From: a virus
Strand: one strand, 5' to 3'
IMG/VR virus record: IMGVR_UViG_3300027752_000105
Coordinates: 1 to 25,082 of that record
DNA: 25,082 nucleotides
Below are positions 7,901 through 14,806 of this stretch, piece by piece. Under the pieces are notes generated by a model. It saw only the letters and a list, made by a program, of their open reading frames with translations. It was not told the DNA's origin and made no database searches. How positions within the stretch are numbered: the stretch's first letter is position 1; every line of letters starts with the position of its first letter. The position numbers and the translations under genes were made by a program.

Positions 7901-9473
7901 CTCTACCGTATTTGTCTAAAAAATTAGCGCCTATTTGATATGTTCTTATTGATTTTAAAGATTGCTCCGGGAATCTAACAGCTTCAGAATGGTTGTTTTG
8001 CTGTATAGCTGTTCTTATTTTTGGCTCTACTAAATCGTATTGTTGAGTATATCCTCCATATATTAATCTATTTCCTGTTATTTCTTGAGCTTTCGCTTGC
8101 AGGGGTACATTATCGTACGGTCTAAGTAGCTGGTTAGAATTGACTATTGCTCCAATTACTTCGTTTAATATTGTAAAGCTAGTTATACTTTTATCAGATA
8201 TTGAATCCACAACATATACCGCAGTGGAGTTAGATGCTTTATAAAGTATTTCAATTTCCTTTACGCTTTCATCTCCCCATTCTAAGTTGCTTAATATAAT
8301 TTCTCGGGCATTGTTAACCATACCTACATTAAAGCCATCGCTTGACAAGTACTCAAATTCACCTCCAACAAATACTGTTTCAGTAAATGGAGAAAATCCA
8401 GAAACCTGATTGTCATTATACTTCCATCTGGTTGCAAATCTAGGAAAAACAAACTCAAACAAAACGCCACTTTCAACCAAAAGAACTTCCCAAACAATCT
8501 CCGGCGTTCTAGGTATATCGGCAGATATAGCCTGTATGTGACACTGCAGTGTGTTACCTTTTTGTAAATTACCTGCTGAATCCAGGGGTCCCACAATCAA
8601 CAATGTTACTTCATATTTTGATAATACTCCCGCAAGTGAAGTTTCTTCCCCTTTTAGAGTTATCATATCTAATGCTTCGTAATTGTCAGGGGCAGGGGTT
8701 GTATTTATAGATACATAACCCAAAGCGTTATCTTCAGCATATGTAGGTAAAGAAATGTACACCAATGGGTCGTTAGGGTCTTCGTATGTAAAATTAGCAT
8801 ATGTTCCACCTCGAATAGTGCTTAACGGAGACAAACCTGTACCTGCTCCCCCTCTTCCGCTTGCGTTAGCTTCAACGGAAGGTGCTGTTAGAGGTTTTTT
8901 CCTTATAACAGTAGTATCAGCCTCTACAAAATCTCTATTATAAATCTTAGAGTGTGTAATAAAATTAGGTGTAGAATTAACCCAATCGTCTATAATTATA
9001 CTTTTTGGTTCTGTTTGATTATCTGTCCAAAGCAATAAGCCTTCTAATATGTTTATACCGGTAATTAAGTTGTCAGCATTAAAATTAAAAATATTTTGTG
9101 TGTCTACTATTAACGGTAAAGTAACTTTAGTAACAGTATTATAACTAACTATTGCATCATTGGTATCTGAAGTGATAAACCAATACACAATATCTGAATT
9201 AGGTTCCGCAATGGAGCCTATACATATAGCATTAGGTAGAAAATCTATATAAACAGCTGGATCCCACGTAGTGTATTCTTTTGTACTAGAATTATAGCTA
9301 GAATATGATTTTTCAGTACTACCTTTTAAATTCTGAAATGTTCCCACCTGAGAGGTATCAGATGAAGCAACTTCTAAATTCAAAGCATCTCGATATTCGC
9401 CATTAGGAAGTAACCTTTCGTCAAGGTCTTTATTCATTTTCCCCCCGGTAAATGTATGTATTAATTCTGGCAT
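4938..9473 (-). CDS. Very large tail 'stabilization'-type protein
   Basis: At 1511 residues this is the largest protein here. It opens with MPELIHTFTGGKMNKDLDER and then PNGEYRDALNLEV, a signature I recognise from large tail proteins of uncultured marine phages and of the crAss-like 'stabilization protein' group. Those proteins occupy the place of T7 gp12 (tail tubular B) after the ring proteins. The body is mixed beta sequence; around residues 1080-1180 a stretch containing CENKSMKIL resembles beta-propeller-like nozzle proteins, though that is only an impression. The final 51 residues (ESAVCCN, DGEEF, AADGFYI) are a variant of the CC module found in the next two fibre-like genes. It starts 5 bases after the upstream stop and is probably translated in series with it. 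No lysozyme or depolymerase motif was seen. Confidence 0.8.
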   Translation of the reverse strand: MPELIHTFTGGKMNKDLDERLLPNGEYRDALNLEVASSDTSQVGTFQNLKGSTEKSYSSYNSSTKEYTTWDPAVYIDFLPNAICIGSIAEPNSDIVYWFITSDTNDAIVSYNTVTKVTLPLIVDTQNIFNFNADNLITGINILEGLLLWTDNQTEPKSIIIDDWVNSTPNFITHSKIYNRDFVEADTTVIRKKPLTAPSVEANASGRGGAGTGLSPLSTIRGGTYANFTYEDPNDPLVYISLPTYAEDNALGYVSINTTPAPDNYEALDMITLKGEETSLAGVLSKYEVTLLIVGPLDSAGNLQKGNTLQCHIQAISADIPRTPEIVWEVLLVESGVLFEFVFPRFATRWKYNDNQVSGFSPFTETVFVGGEFEYLSSDGFNVGMVNNAREIILSNLEWGDESVKEIEILYKASNSTAVYVVDSISDKSITSFTILNEVIGAIVNSNQLLRPYDNVPLQAKAQEITGNRLIYGGYTQQYDLVEPKIRTAIQQNNHSEAVRFPEQSLKSIRTYQIGANFLDKYGRETPVFTTNNSSFFVPVTASSKVNKAIATLAGSDIPSFATHFKYFIKDISNEYYNIALDRFYFAEDGNIWLSFPSSERNKVLEETYLVLKKEHDNNSAVPVEARFKVLAIQNEAPDFIATRLSGIAEADVKVPSSGSPTNPGVGVQRFSFQGPSTSENARFNQGFAADNFIVIAQDTNVTREYAIASGGPVSSSDSSNITYRITLEEPLGEDALFLDSLIAGNEYTVIIKEKIVEKKPEYEGRFFAKINRDANFDNYVISSFAGFEPTYGILESIDVPDAIANRGAGASNRGFSGPGFTDPQGPSNNWQTKIRKPVAGSNWFGVGFAAYGGGQSSPIKQSVPSIPLLDNYLSANNTTIRFFDENGKKSGVYTVKSWEVFYQRRGWRTAGGVYTRTTNFNARKSVRVVLNKDFESGFTPAGIEIIREVGVDSNDVLSSSNPAIFETEPKEAIDIDIYHQASNAIPISEYADDKTLDWFNCFSYGNGVESNRIRDDYNAVTIDKGPIVSAPLDVPYRKEIKANSLIFSQIFNSISGVNNLNQFIQAEGITKDLNPEYGSIQKLHARDTDLITLCENKSMKILASKDALFNADGSSNVTSNKAVLGQTITYKGEFGIGTHPESFAEFGFRIYYVDSNRGTVVRLSNDGITPVSDYGMHGFFQDNLSINKKIIGSWDADTRNYNVTLNNLTPYWQQTLGAGKTDRLNKDPECGAFINEYPTYSTTVSFKDDLNGWTSRKTYIPENGISLNNVYYTFKSGKIWEMNSNTSYNNFYGKGPSEAGGLEPYYESSFNAIFNESPTSVKDFRTISYSGTDSREYIYKTTATGDKNFSLAQIQAQQLIPTEFSTTKGWYANSIVTDLQEGEVKELINKEGKYYNYIKGLPTFFVDDCDNNVDSHEFNVQGIGRASAITGDTDITAFKVTNIIDPDCFTPVTPIVPIVLQYGSTESAVCCNPQTGTYYILDGEEFIDAASVLLIDGSPAADGFYIKQTN
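4941..5093 (-). repeat. CC-type tail module, copy 1 (diverged, C-terminal)
   Basis: This codes for residues 1461-1511 of the large tail protein. The paired cysteines, the central hydrophobic segment and the ADGFY end match the modules at 3447-3632 and 2890-3075. The similarity is weaker and the trailing cysteine is missing. Confidence 0.55.
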
Positions 9474-9478
9474 ATATC

Positions 9479-10396
9479 TTAGTGTTTAATCCACTTGGAT
9501 TGGTTTCTCATTACTTGTACAATCAATTCAGATTTTAACTGAGACAATCTAATTTTAGCGTTTCTTCTGGCTGCTGATAATTCTCTCTTATACCTATTTA
9601 CTAAGTACTCTTGAGTATTTGCTCTAGTTGAAAGCACTGCGTGAAGTATATATTTATATATGGCATCTACCGCAAATTTGTGCACAACCATATCTTCGTC
9701 AGAACCTAATCCGTCGCTTATATATTTTAAAGTTATTATTTTACCCCTAAGGTCCGAACTGAATCTAACAACACCGTTTACATTATCTATATAAAAAGTA
9801 CCATTTGCCTGAGCTAATTCCGGATCTAAGCCGTATCTTCTGCCGTAAGCGTAAAGGCCAAGCAGGTCTGGATTGTTGTTAAAATTAAACGCGTTGTTAT
9901 CAGCAATACTGTTTGACCCATTACTGCTCCATCGTTTTAAGGTTTCAGATTTATCAGCTTTTAATATGTTTCCATCACTGTCATACATGTACTCATAAGC
10001 GTTATCTTGTAAAGGCGCTCTTGGGTTACTGGTAATATTTGTTCTATATATAGGTCTTTCAACACCTTGATTATCTGTCCATGAAAGTTTCGTAAAGTTA
10101 ACATAATCTTGTGGCAAAACAAAAAACAATCCTGGGGGTACTTCTATTTCAACAGCTTTATCCTGAGGTAATAAATCAAAGCTAAATTCTTGAATAGCCC
10201 TCATAGCGTGAAACTGTACGTCTGTTCTTTTTACTTTGGAAATATTTTTATCTTCACCAACATAGGCAACCATAAAAGTATTTATAATATCGTTTATAGG
10301 TACAAATTGATAACCTCCATAATCTTCGTCATGACTATCCCATAATCCGTCTGGACCTAAATAGTATTCCTCTTGTGTTTTATTTATAAGTCCCAT
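9479..10396 (-). CDS. Head-tail connector / ring-type protein
   Basis: This 305-residue protein lies directly before the large tail protein and directly after another connector-like protein. Its layout is an N-terminal acidic segment (GPDGLWDSHDEDYGGYQ), a helical segment with VQFHAMRAIQEFSFDLLP, a beta domain (PPGLFFVLPQDYVNF), and a long basic C-terminal helix. The last part carries HKFAVDAIYKYILHAVLS and RNAKIRLSQLKSE and ends KWIKH. The 'AxrAIqeFsfDLLP ... LPxDYVnf' pattern is typical of tail-tube or ring adaptors that sit under the portal (T7 gp11 role, crAss ring proteins). The assignment rests on order and pattern, not on a specific active motif. The gap to the upstream gene is 3 bases. 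Confidence 0.7.
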   Translation of the reverse strand: MGLINKTQEEYYLGPDGLWDSHDEDYGGYQFVPINDIINTFMVAYVGEDKNISKVKRTDVQFHAMRAIQEFSFDLLPQDKAVEIEVPPGLFFVLPQDYVNFTKLSWTDNQGVERPIYRTNITSNPRAPLQDNAYEYMYDSDGNILKADKSETLKRWSSNGSNSIADNNAFNFNNNPDLLGLYAYGRRYGLDPELAQANGTFYIDNVNGVVRFSSDLRGKIITLKYISDGLGSDEDMVVHKFAVDAIYKYILHAVLSTRANTQEYLVNRYKRELSAARRNAKIRLSQLKSELIVQVMRNQSKWIKH

Positions 10397-10399
10397 ATA

Positions 10400-11149
10400 T
10401 TATGATTTTTCTTGTTGGTTAGTCTGTGATTCCATTCCAGCTGCTACTTGATACATTCCCATATCTTCAATAGCTAAGCCTGCGAATTCTAATATTTTTA
10501 TAACTAACTCTGTTTCTTCAGAAGCGTGTAATTCAAAATCAGTAGATGTTGTAGAGTCGTATAAAGCCTCTCCATAGATCATCTGGTAGCCCCAGGCAGC
10601 TTCTATTGGTTTCTTTATATAATTGCACTTAACATCTGTTATGGTCAATTCAGAAGCTCCGTACACCTTGTAGCCTGAAGTGCTAGCTACAAATACGGGT
10701 CTTGAATTTGTTGGTTTTGTCATTCCTGATTGAGCTATAGCTAAATATTCATTGTAATTTATACGCTCTGCTTCAACCGGAACTTTTGTCGTCACAACTG
10801 TGTTTGGTGTTGGATACAACGATTTTGTAGTAATTGTGTTTTCGTAAACTATAGAGCCTATTCTATATAGGTTAGCAGGGGGATTCCAATAGCTATTGGC
10901 CCACACCATATCTGAGGTAGTTTCGAATATGTTTATTTTTTCATTAAGGATGTTAAGCATGTCTGAGAACTCGGTATCATTACCGGAGAGTCTTCCAAAC
11001 TGATTAATATCATAAAAGTATTGTTCGAATATATCTAGCTGTGCTTGATTAGCAAATAGATTAAATTCTTGAGGAGTAACATATCCTCGTTGTTCTTTAT
11101 TAAGTATTGCTAATACTCTTTGATATACAGTATCTATGCTTACAGCCAT
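10400..11149 (-). CDS. Connector / ring-type structural protein
   Basis: This 249-residue protein begins with a helical domain (YQRVLAILNKEQRGYVTPQEFNLFA would continue into NQAQLDIFEQYF), followed by a beta domain containing WNPPANLYRIGSIVYE and a C-terminal helical segment ending in Gln/Glu-rich sequence. The 'RVL-ILNKEQRGY-TP-EF' start is one I recognise from structural proteins that follow the capsid gene in marine Bacteroidota phages. Together with the next gene it fills the place of the two ring proteins between head and tail. The role is inferred from order. Its leader (AATTAAAAAATAAATT-ATG) lies just after a structured intergenic RNA. Confidence 0.65.
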   Translation of the reverse strand: MAVSIDTVYQRVLAILNKEQRGYVTPQEFNLFANQAQLDIFEQYFYDINQFGRLSGNDTEFSDMLNILNEKINIFETTSDMVWANSYWNPPANLYRIGSIVYENTITTKSLYPTPNTVVTTKVPVEAERINYNEYLAIAQSGMTKPTNSRPVFVASTSGYKVYGASELTITDVKCNYIKKPIEAAWGYQMIYGEALYDSTTSTDFELHASEETELVIKILEFAGLAIEDMGMYQVAAGMESQTNQQEKS

Positions 11150-11174
11150 AATTTATTTTTTAATTATTATAATA

Positions 11175-11215
11175 ATAGGCCACCTTTACAGTAGCCTATC
11201 ACTATAAAAGGTGAC
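11175..11215 (-). other. Structured intergenic RNA: two interlocking stems (possible pseudoknot or weak terminator)
   Basis: On the minus strand the 65-base gap opens with GTCACCTTT (11215-11207), which pairs with AAAGGTGGC (11187-11179) with one G-U pair. A second stem pairs ATAGGC (11199-11194) with GCCTAT (11180-11175). The 3' arm of the first stem lies inside the loop of the second. The two therefore either compete, sharing two bases, or stack as an H-type pseudoknot. The first stem begins in the last base of the TAG stop of the upstream gene. The bases that follow are A/T-rich but not a clean U-run, so termination is only one option. Confidence 0.5.
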
Positions 11216-11994
11216 TATTTAAGTCTTTTTTCTATTGCTTTGTATATTTCCATACCTTCATCCGTCTTAAAGAATGCTGCTAATGCAGAGTAAGGATGTT
11301 CATCGAAAGGTACTGTCATTACTTTTCTGCCACTTTCTCCGTAAGTAAAAGTTCTTTGATCTGGTGATAGAGTTAATATCTTAGCCTCTACAGCCTTTGC
11401 TCCAAAACTTCTTAATTGTACGTTATCGTCTTGAGCTAAGCTCATAAACAATTGAGGTTGGTTTCTAGCAAAAACTAGCACGTCTCTTTTTAATTCTGAG
11501 GATGTCAAGGCATTAACCCCTTCTCCTATTTCAACTCTTAATATAGCTTCTCCTTCTTCAATAGAAAGTGATTTAGCTAAATTTAAAGCTGCTAATTCGT
11601 ATTCAATCCAATCTGATTGATTTTGTGCTATTGCAGCAGGTTTGTATTCTTCTATTATGCCATCCGTGGTATATGGGTGATATAAAGATAAAAGCTTTTG
11701 CAAAACAACGTCGTTTGCCTTAACTCTTAACATACCGTCTCTGAATACTATCCGTCCCATTGTAACTTGACCTTGTTGCTCATCAACAAAACAAGACTTT
11801 TGATTAGTAGCATATCTTAATTCTCTCTGATATCCAACTTCCTCGTCAAACCACAGCAATGCTTTTCTAACACTATGTGTTGTTGGCACTGTAAATACTA
11901 AAGGTTTTTTACCTCTAGTTAATTCGTATAATCTATCTTTGATGATCCATTCATCTTTTTTAGGCGCTTTCGCTGCCGTTGCTTTTATAGCCAT
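11215..11994 (-). CDS. Conserved phage protein next to the capsid gene, function unknown
   Basis: This 259-residue soluble protein has an N-terminal part with PLVFTVPTTHS, then LLWFDEEVGYQRELRYATNQ and an FVDEQQG motif. The middle is helical and contains LNLAKSLSIEEGEAILRV. The C-terminal part contains LKRDVLVFARNQPQLF and ends in a domain with MTVPFDEHPYSALAAFF. The tryptophan-containing FDEE...RYA-NQ-S-F-DEQ pattern recurs, from memory, in marine phages of several kinds, always near structural genes, but I know no proven function. Its place between the capsid terminator and the ring-type genes makes a head-completion or capsid-associated role plausible. A short ATAAT repeat lies in its leader, and there is no purine-rich ribosome binding site. 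Confidence 0.65.
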   Translation of the reverse strand: MAIKATAAKAPKKDEWIIKDRLYELTRGKKPLVFTVPTTHSVRKALLWFDEEVGYQRELRYATNQKSCFVDEQQGQVTMGRIVFRDGMLRVKANDVVLQKLLSLYHPYTTDGIIEEYKPAAIAQNQSDWIEYELAALNLAKSLSIEEGEAILRVEIGEGVNALTSSELKRDVLVFARNQPQLFMSLAQDDNVQLRSFGAKAVEAKILTLSPDQRTFTYGESGRKVMTVPFDEHPYSALAAFFKTDEGMEIYKAIEKRLK

Positions 11995-12033
11995 AATATA
12001 ATATAATATAAATGTTAATGATAAGAGTAATAA

Positions 12034-12060
12034 TTACCCCCGTAGTTTCAACGAGGGTAA
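12034..12060 (-). terminator. Hairpin terminator after the major capsid gene
   Basis: Downstream of the capsid stop, the minus strand reads TTACCCTCGT, a 7-base loop (TGAAACT), then ACGGGGGTAA. This is a 10-pair stem with one G-U pair, followed by the U-containing tail TTATTACTCTTATC. The tail is not a perfect U-run, so termination may be partial. A terminator directly after the capsid gene would raise capsid message relative to downstream genes, as in T7-like phages. The strand choice follows the gene direction. Confidence 0.7.
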
Positions 12061-12073
12061 GAATTACATTAAT

Positions 12074-13525
12074 TTACTCTGTTGTTGTATCTTTGAATAA
12101 TACAAAGTTGTTAGCAGCTTGAGTACATATTGTTCTTTCTGATAAGAAGTGAACATTCATTGCATCCTCGTCACTTGTATAGTTTCCTCCAACTGAACCA
12201 GTAACCCAAGATTTCAAACGTCTGTCATCAGCCTCTGAAGCTCTATAACGGATGTGTAAGAAAGGTCTTGAAATGTTCTGTCCTAATTGTTGGTCATAAA
12301 CTGTAGAAGTTCCGGCTGGTACTAATACACCTTTAATATCGTTAATTGATCCACGAGTTGTAGAATCGTTTAGATATTTCCAGTCAGTCTTGTAAAAGTC
12401 ATAAGAACCTCTTCTGAATCCTGAGAAACCTAAGTTTAAAGCCATATCTTCAGAGTTGTCAAATACACCGTAAGATGTTCCTGCAGCTCCGTAAGAATTT
12501 TGCTGAGCCAACATATTGTCAATAGACAAAGATGTGCTTCTGTCTAAGAATAACATATTCTCTTCAATTGCCCCCTGCTTGTCTAGTTCTTGTAAGATTG
12601 TATCAAACTCCCCAAGACCACTAGTTCCGTCAAAAGCTGCATCATTGTAAACTAATCCTCTAGTCTCAATAGCGTCAAATAAACCTTGAGTACCTGAGAT
12701 AGTCTTCGTTCCTCCTGCATCTGTAAAAGTGCTTTGTGCGCTAGTTGCCTCAACCATACTCATTTCTAAGTAGTCTTCAAAACGAATTCTAGACTCGTGT
12801 TCAGATTTTAAATACCATAAGTATCCACTTGTTCCGATTTCAGTAGTAACTTCAACCCACCCGATTTGAGCAACGTCTGAACCATTTACAGAGTACTTGT
12901 CTCTTAAGATGATTGGTTTGTTACTAAAAGTAGTGAAAGAAGCGTCAACTGAATTACCAGCTAAGCTAGATCCTTTTCCATATTCAGAACCAAATACGAA
13001 TAAGTTAAGAGGAGCTCCTGATGTAGCGCTTACTAATGCAGCGTCTAATGCTCCACTAGCTGTGTCGTATGCTTTAATAGCGTAATTTACAACACTTGCG
13101 CCGGCCGTTGCTGATACAATATAAGCTTTATTAGTTACGTTACCTTTTGAAATAACAACTGTCATTCCAGCTCCTAATAATGGAACTTTTCCATCCGCTC
13201 CAGGAGAAGGTAGAGAAATAATCGTACCCGCTCCATTAGATGTTACAGTATCATAAGCGATATGTAATCTTCCTTGTTCTGACCAAACTACTTGATCTGA
13301 CGCCATAGGCATCTCTGCTCCAACCATACGTAAGAAACCTGTAATCGTTCTGTTTCCAAAACGTTCTACTTCTTTCTCATATACTTCGGGTAAAAATTGT
13401 GAAGTCTCCCAATCCATCTCCGTTAAAGACAAATAATTGTCTCCGAATAATCCTTTTATAGGTCTTGGTGTTAAATGTGCTAAGTTAGCTAAGCCAGCTG
13501 GCTCTGTTTCAAATCCTTGTGCCAT
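12074..13525 (-). CDS. Major capsid protein
   Basis: The length of 483 residues and the position after portal and scaffold fit an HK97-fold major capsid protein. The C-terminal pattern FLHIRYRASEADDRRLKSW, then a glycine-rich loop and HFLSERTICTQAANNFVLF, is one I recognise from capsid proteins of crAss-like and related marine podoviruses. The N-terminal region (LANLAHLTPRPIKGL, ending near FLRMVG) fits the N-arm and long helix. Residues about 95-215 are a Thr/Ser/Ala/Gly-rich beta segment that may be an inserted surface domain. It starts 8 bases after the scaffold stop with the leader AGTAAAAAAATT and is followed by a hairpin terminator, as expected for the most abundant virion protein. Confidence 0.88.
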   Translation of the reverse strand: MAQGFETEPAGLANLAHLTPRPIKGLFGDNYLSLTEMDWETSQFLPEVYEKEVERFGNRTITGFLRMVGAEMPMASDQVVWSEQGRLHIAYDTVTSNGAGTIISLPSPGADGKVPLLGAGMTVVISKGNVTNKAYIVSATAGASVVNYAIKAYDTASGALDAALVSATSGAPLNLFVFGSEYGKGSSLAGNSVDASFTTFSNKPIILRDKYSVNGSDVAQIGWVEVTTEIGTSGYLWYLKSEHESRIRFEDYLEMSMVEATSAQSTFTDAGGTKTISGTQGLFDAIETRGLVYNDAAFDGTSGLGEFDTILQELDKQGAIEENMLFLDRSTSLSIDNMLAQQNSYGAAGTSYGVFDNSEDMALNLGFSGFRRGSYDFYKTDWKYLNDSTTRGSINDIKGVLVPAGTSTVYDQQLGQNISRPFLHIRYRASEADDRRLKSWVTGSVGGNYTSDEDAMNVHFLSERTICTQAANNFVLFKDTTTE

Positions 13526-13532
13526 AATTTTT

Positions 13533-14669
13533 TTACTTTAAATGTTTAAATGATTTTATCCTTAATTTTGAATCGCTGCCCCCACTGTCAACTGATCTTA
13601 TGCTCCACCCACCATTGTTCGGTTTAACATTTTCATGAACACCTCTCGCGCCCATTTTAATGTTTTTCGAATTAGATACGCTTTCTTTCATGGCATCGGA
13701 CTTACCCTGCTCATAGAAATGCTGTGCAACAGAATCTGCATTCATAGCTGTAAACAAACTTTTGTGATAACCTTGAGCATCTGACATTTCACCATCTTCA
13801 TTCAAGAACTTCTTGATAAAATTGTTAATGTCACTCTGACTATTTTTCACAGTTTCCGCATCTTTAACTTTAAATCGGTATTTTTTATCACCAACAGAAT
13901 AATCAAAACCTTTGAAATTCTCATTGAATAATTTACCAGTTTTATCTAAAAACACATTTGTTTGCTTCTCAGCTGTTTGAGTTGCTAATTCATTTTCTTT
14001 TGTATAGCGATTGAAAAAATCTACCGCTTTCTTTTGTTCAGGAGCTAATCTACTACCTCCTTTTATTTCCTCGTAATACGTAGACTTTAAATTGTCTAAA
14101 TATGTTTTAGCTTTTGAAAGCTCTTCTTTCCTAGCTATTTTCTTTTTTATTACATCTCTGTCATCATCAATGTCTTCGTCGAATGCAAAGTTTTCATCTA
14201 ATAAAAACGCTACTTCGTCACCATCTAAATGAGGTTTCGATGTTTGGTAATACTCTTTTAATAACTGATCTTCATCTAAGGAATTGTAGTCTACGTTTAA
14301 TTTTACATAATCTTCTAAGCTTCCTCCGGTTTCATTTATAAAATTAACTACCTTTTGTATATTTTCAGGTAATTCAATACCTAAATCTTTTTCTACAATC
14401 GCTTGCTGAACTTGCTCTTCGAGTTCTTCTACTTGCTCTATAACTTCTTCGTCTGTTATTTCCTGTAAAAATTCACTTTCTAATTCTTCTTGAACAGGTT
14501 CGCTAGATTGAACAGGTTCTGGTTGTTGCGGCACTTCCGCTTCTACTTCTTGTACAGGTTCAACTTGTTGATCCGCAACCACCTCTGGCACTTCTTGCGC
14601 TGCATCAGCACTTGGTTCTACGGGTTTTGATAAATCAATTTTTAGAGTTCCGTCCTCAGAGACAGACAT
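13533..14669 (-). CDS. Scaffold-like protein (main frame from its first ATG)
   Basis: From the first ATG in this frame the protein has 378 residues. Residues 1-95 are very acidic and rich in Glu, Gln, Pro and Val (repeated PVQ/EVE units). The middle is helical with many Asp, Glu and Lys residues. The C-terminus is basic and ends SKLRIKSFKHLK, the kind of tail by which scaffolds bind the capsid shell. Its place between portal and capsid fits a scaffold that is removed during maturation. No protease motif was seen. The true start is doubtful: the frame is open for 34 codons upstream of this ATG without any ATG, GTG or TTG, the gap to the portal stop is 137 bases in a block where gaps are usually under 10, and an ATG at 14773 lies in another frame (separate entry). 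A frameshifted product of 413 residues is possible. Confidence 0.75.
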   Translation of the reverse strand: MSVSEDGTLKIDLSKPVEPSADAAQEVPEVVADQQVEPVQEVEAEVPQQPEPVQSSEPVQEELESEFLQEITDEEVIEQVEELEEQVQQAIVEKDLGIELPENIQKVVNFINETGGSLEDYVKLNVDYNSLDEDQLLKEYYQTSKPHLDGDEVAFLLDENFAFDEDIDDDRDVIKKKIARKEELSKAKTYLDNLKSTYYEEIKGGSRLAPEQKKAVDFFNRYTKENELATQTAEKQTNVFLDKTGKLFNENFKGFDYSVGDKKYRFKVKDAETVKNSQSDINNFIKKFLNEDGEMSDAQGYHKSLFTAMNADSVAQHFYEQGKSDAMKESVSNSKNIKMGARGVHENVKPNNGGWSIRSVDSGGSDSKLRIKSFKHLK

Positions 14670-14737
14670 CGGACCTGATTGTTTTACTTGTTCAACTGTA
14701 GCTGGTGCTTCGGTTGGTGTTTTTGCACGTTTTTTTA

Positions 14738-14744
14738 TTTTAAA
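14738..14744 (-). promoter_or_regulatory. Candidate -1 frameshift site UUUAAAA followed by UAA
   Basis: The heptamer is in frame with the ATG at 14773 as T-TTA-AAA, and the stop TAA is the next codon. GAGGT lies three bases upstream, which is too close to match the classical dnaX-type stimulator. I saw no strong downstream stem. The evidence is therefore the slippery sequence itself plus the frame layout. Confidence 0.45.
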
Positions 14745-14773
14745 CGTACCTCTGTGTTTTGTGCTTCCGCCAT
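14738..14773 (-). CDS. Short 5' reading frame joined to the scaffold frame by a putative -1 shift or indel
   Basis: An ATG at 14773, with an A/T leader (AATTATTTTATC) 33 bases after the portal stop, opens 12 codons (MAEAQNTEVRLK) and then meets TAA at 14737-14735. The last two codons form the heptamer T-TTA-AAA (14744-14738), an exact X-XXY-YYZ slippery sequence in the right phase. A -1 slip would bypass the adjacent stop and continue as IKKRAKTPTEAPA into the scaffold frame. Seven A residues follow directly. Alternatives are a one-base deletion near 14767 (restoring it would give M-A-G-S-T-K-H-R...), a tiny leader peptide, or chance. Which is right cannot be decided from one sequence. Confidence 0.5.
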
Positions 14774-14806
14774 GATAAAATAATTATATAATTGTTATTA
14801 CTATTA

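Noticed and set aside
11992-12012. ATAAT pentanucleotide repeat as a promoter or regulatory element
   Set aside because: Only about three units are present in an AT-rich leader. No Bacteroidota -7/-33 promoter pattern (TAnnTTTG with TTG) was found near it.
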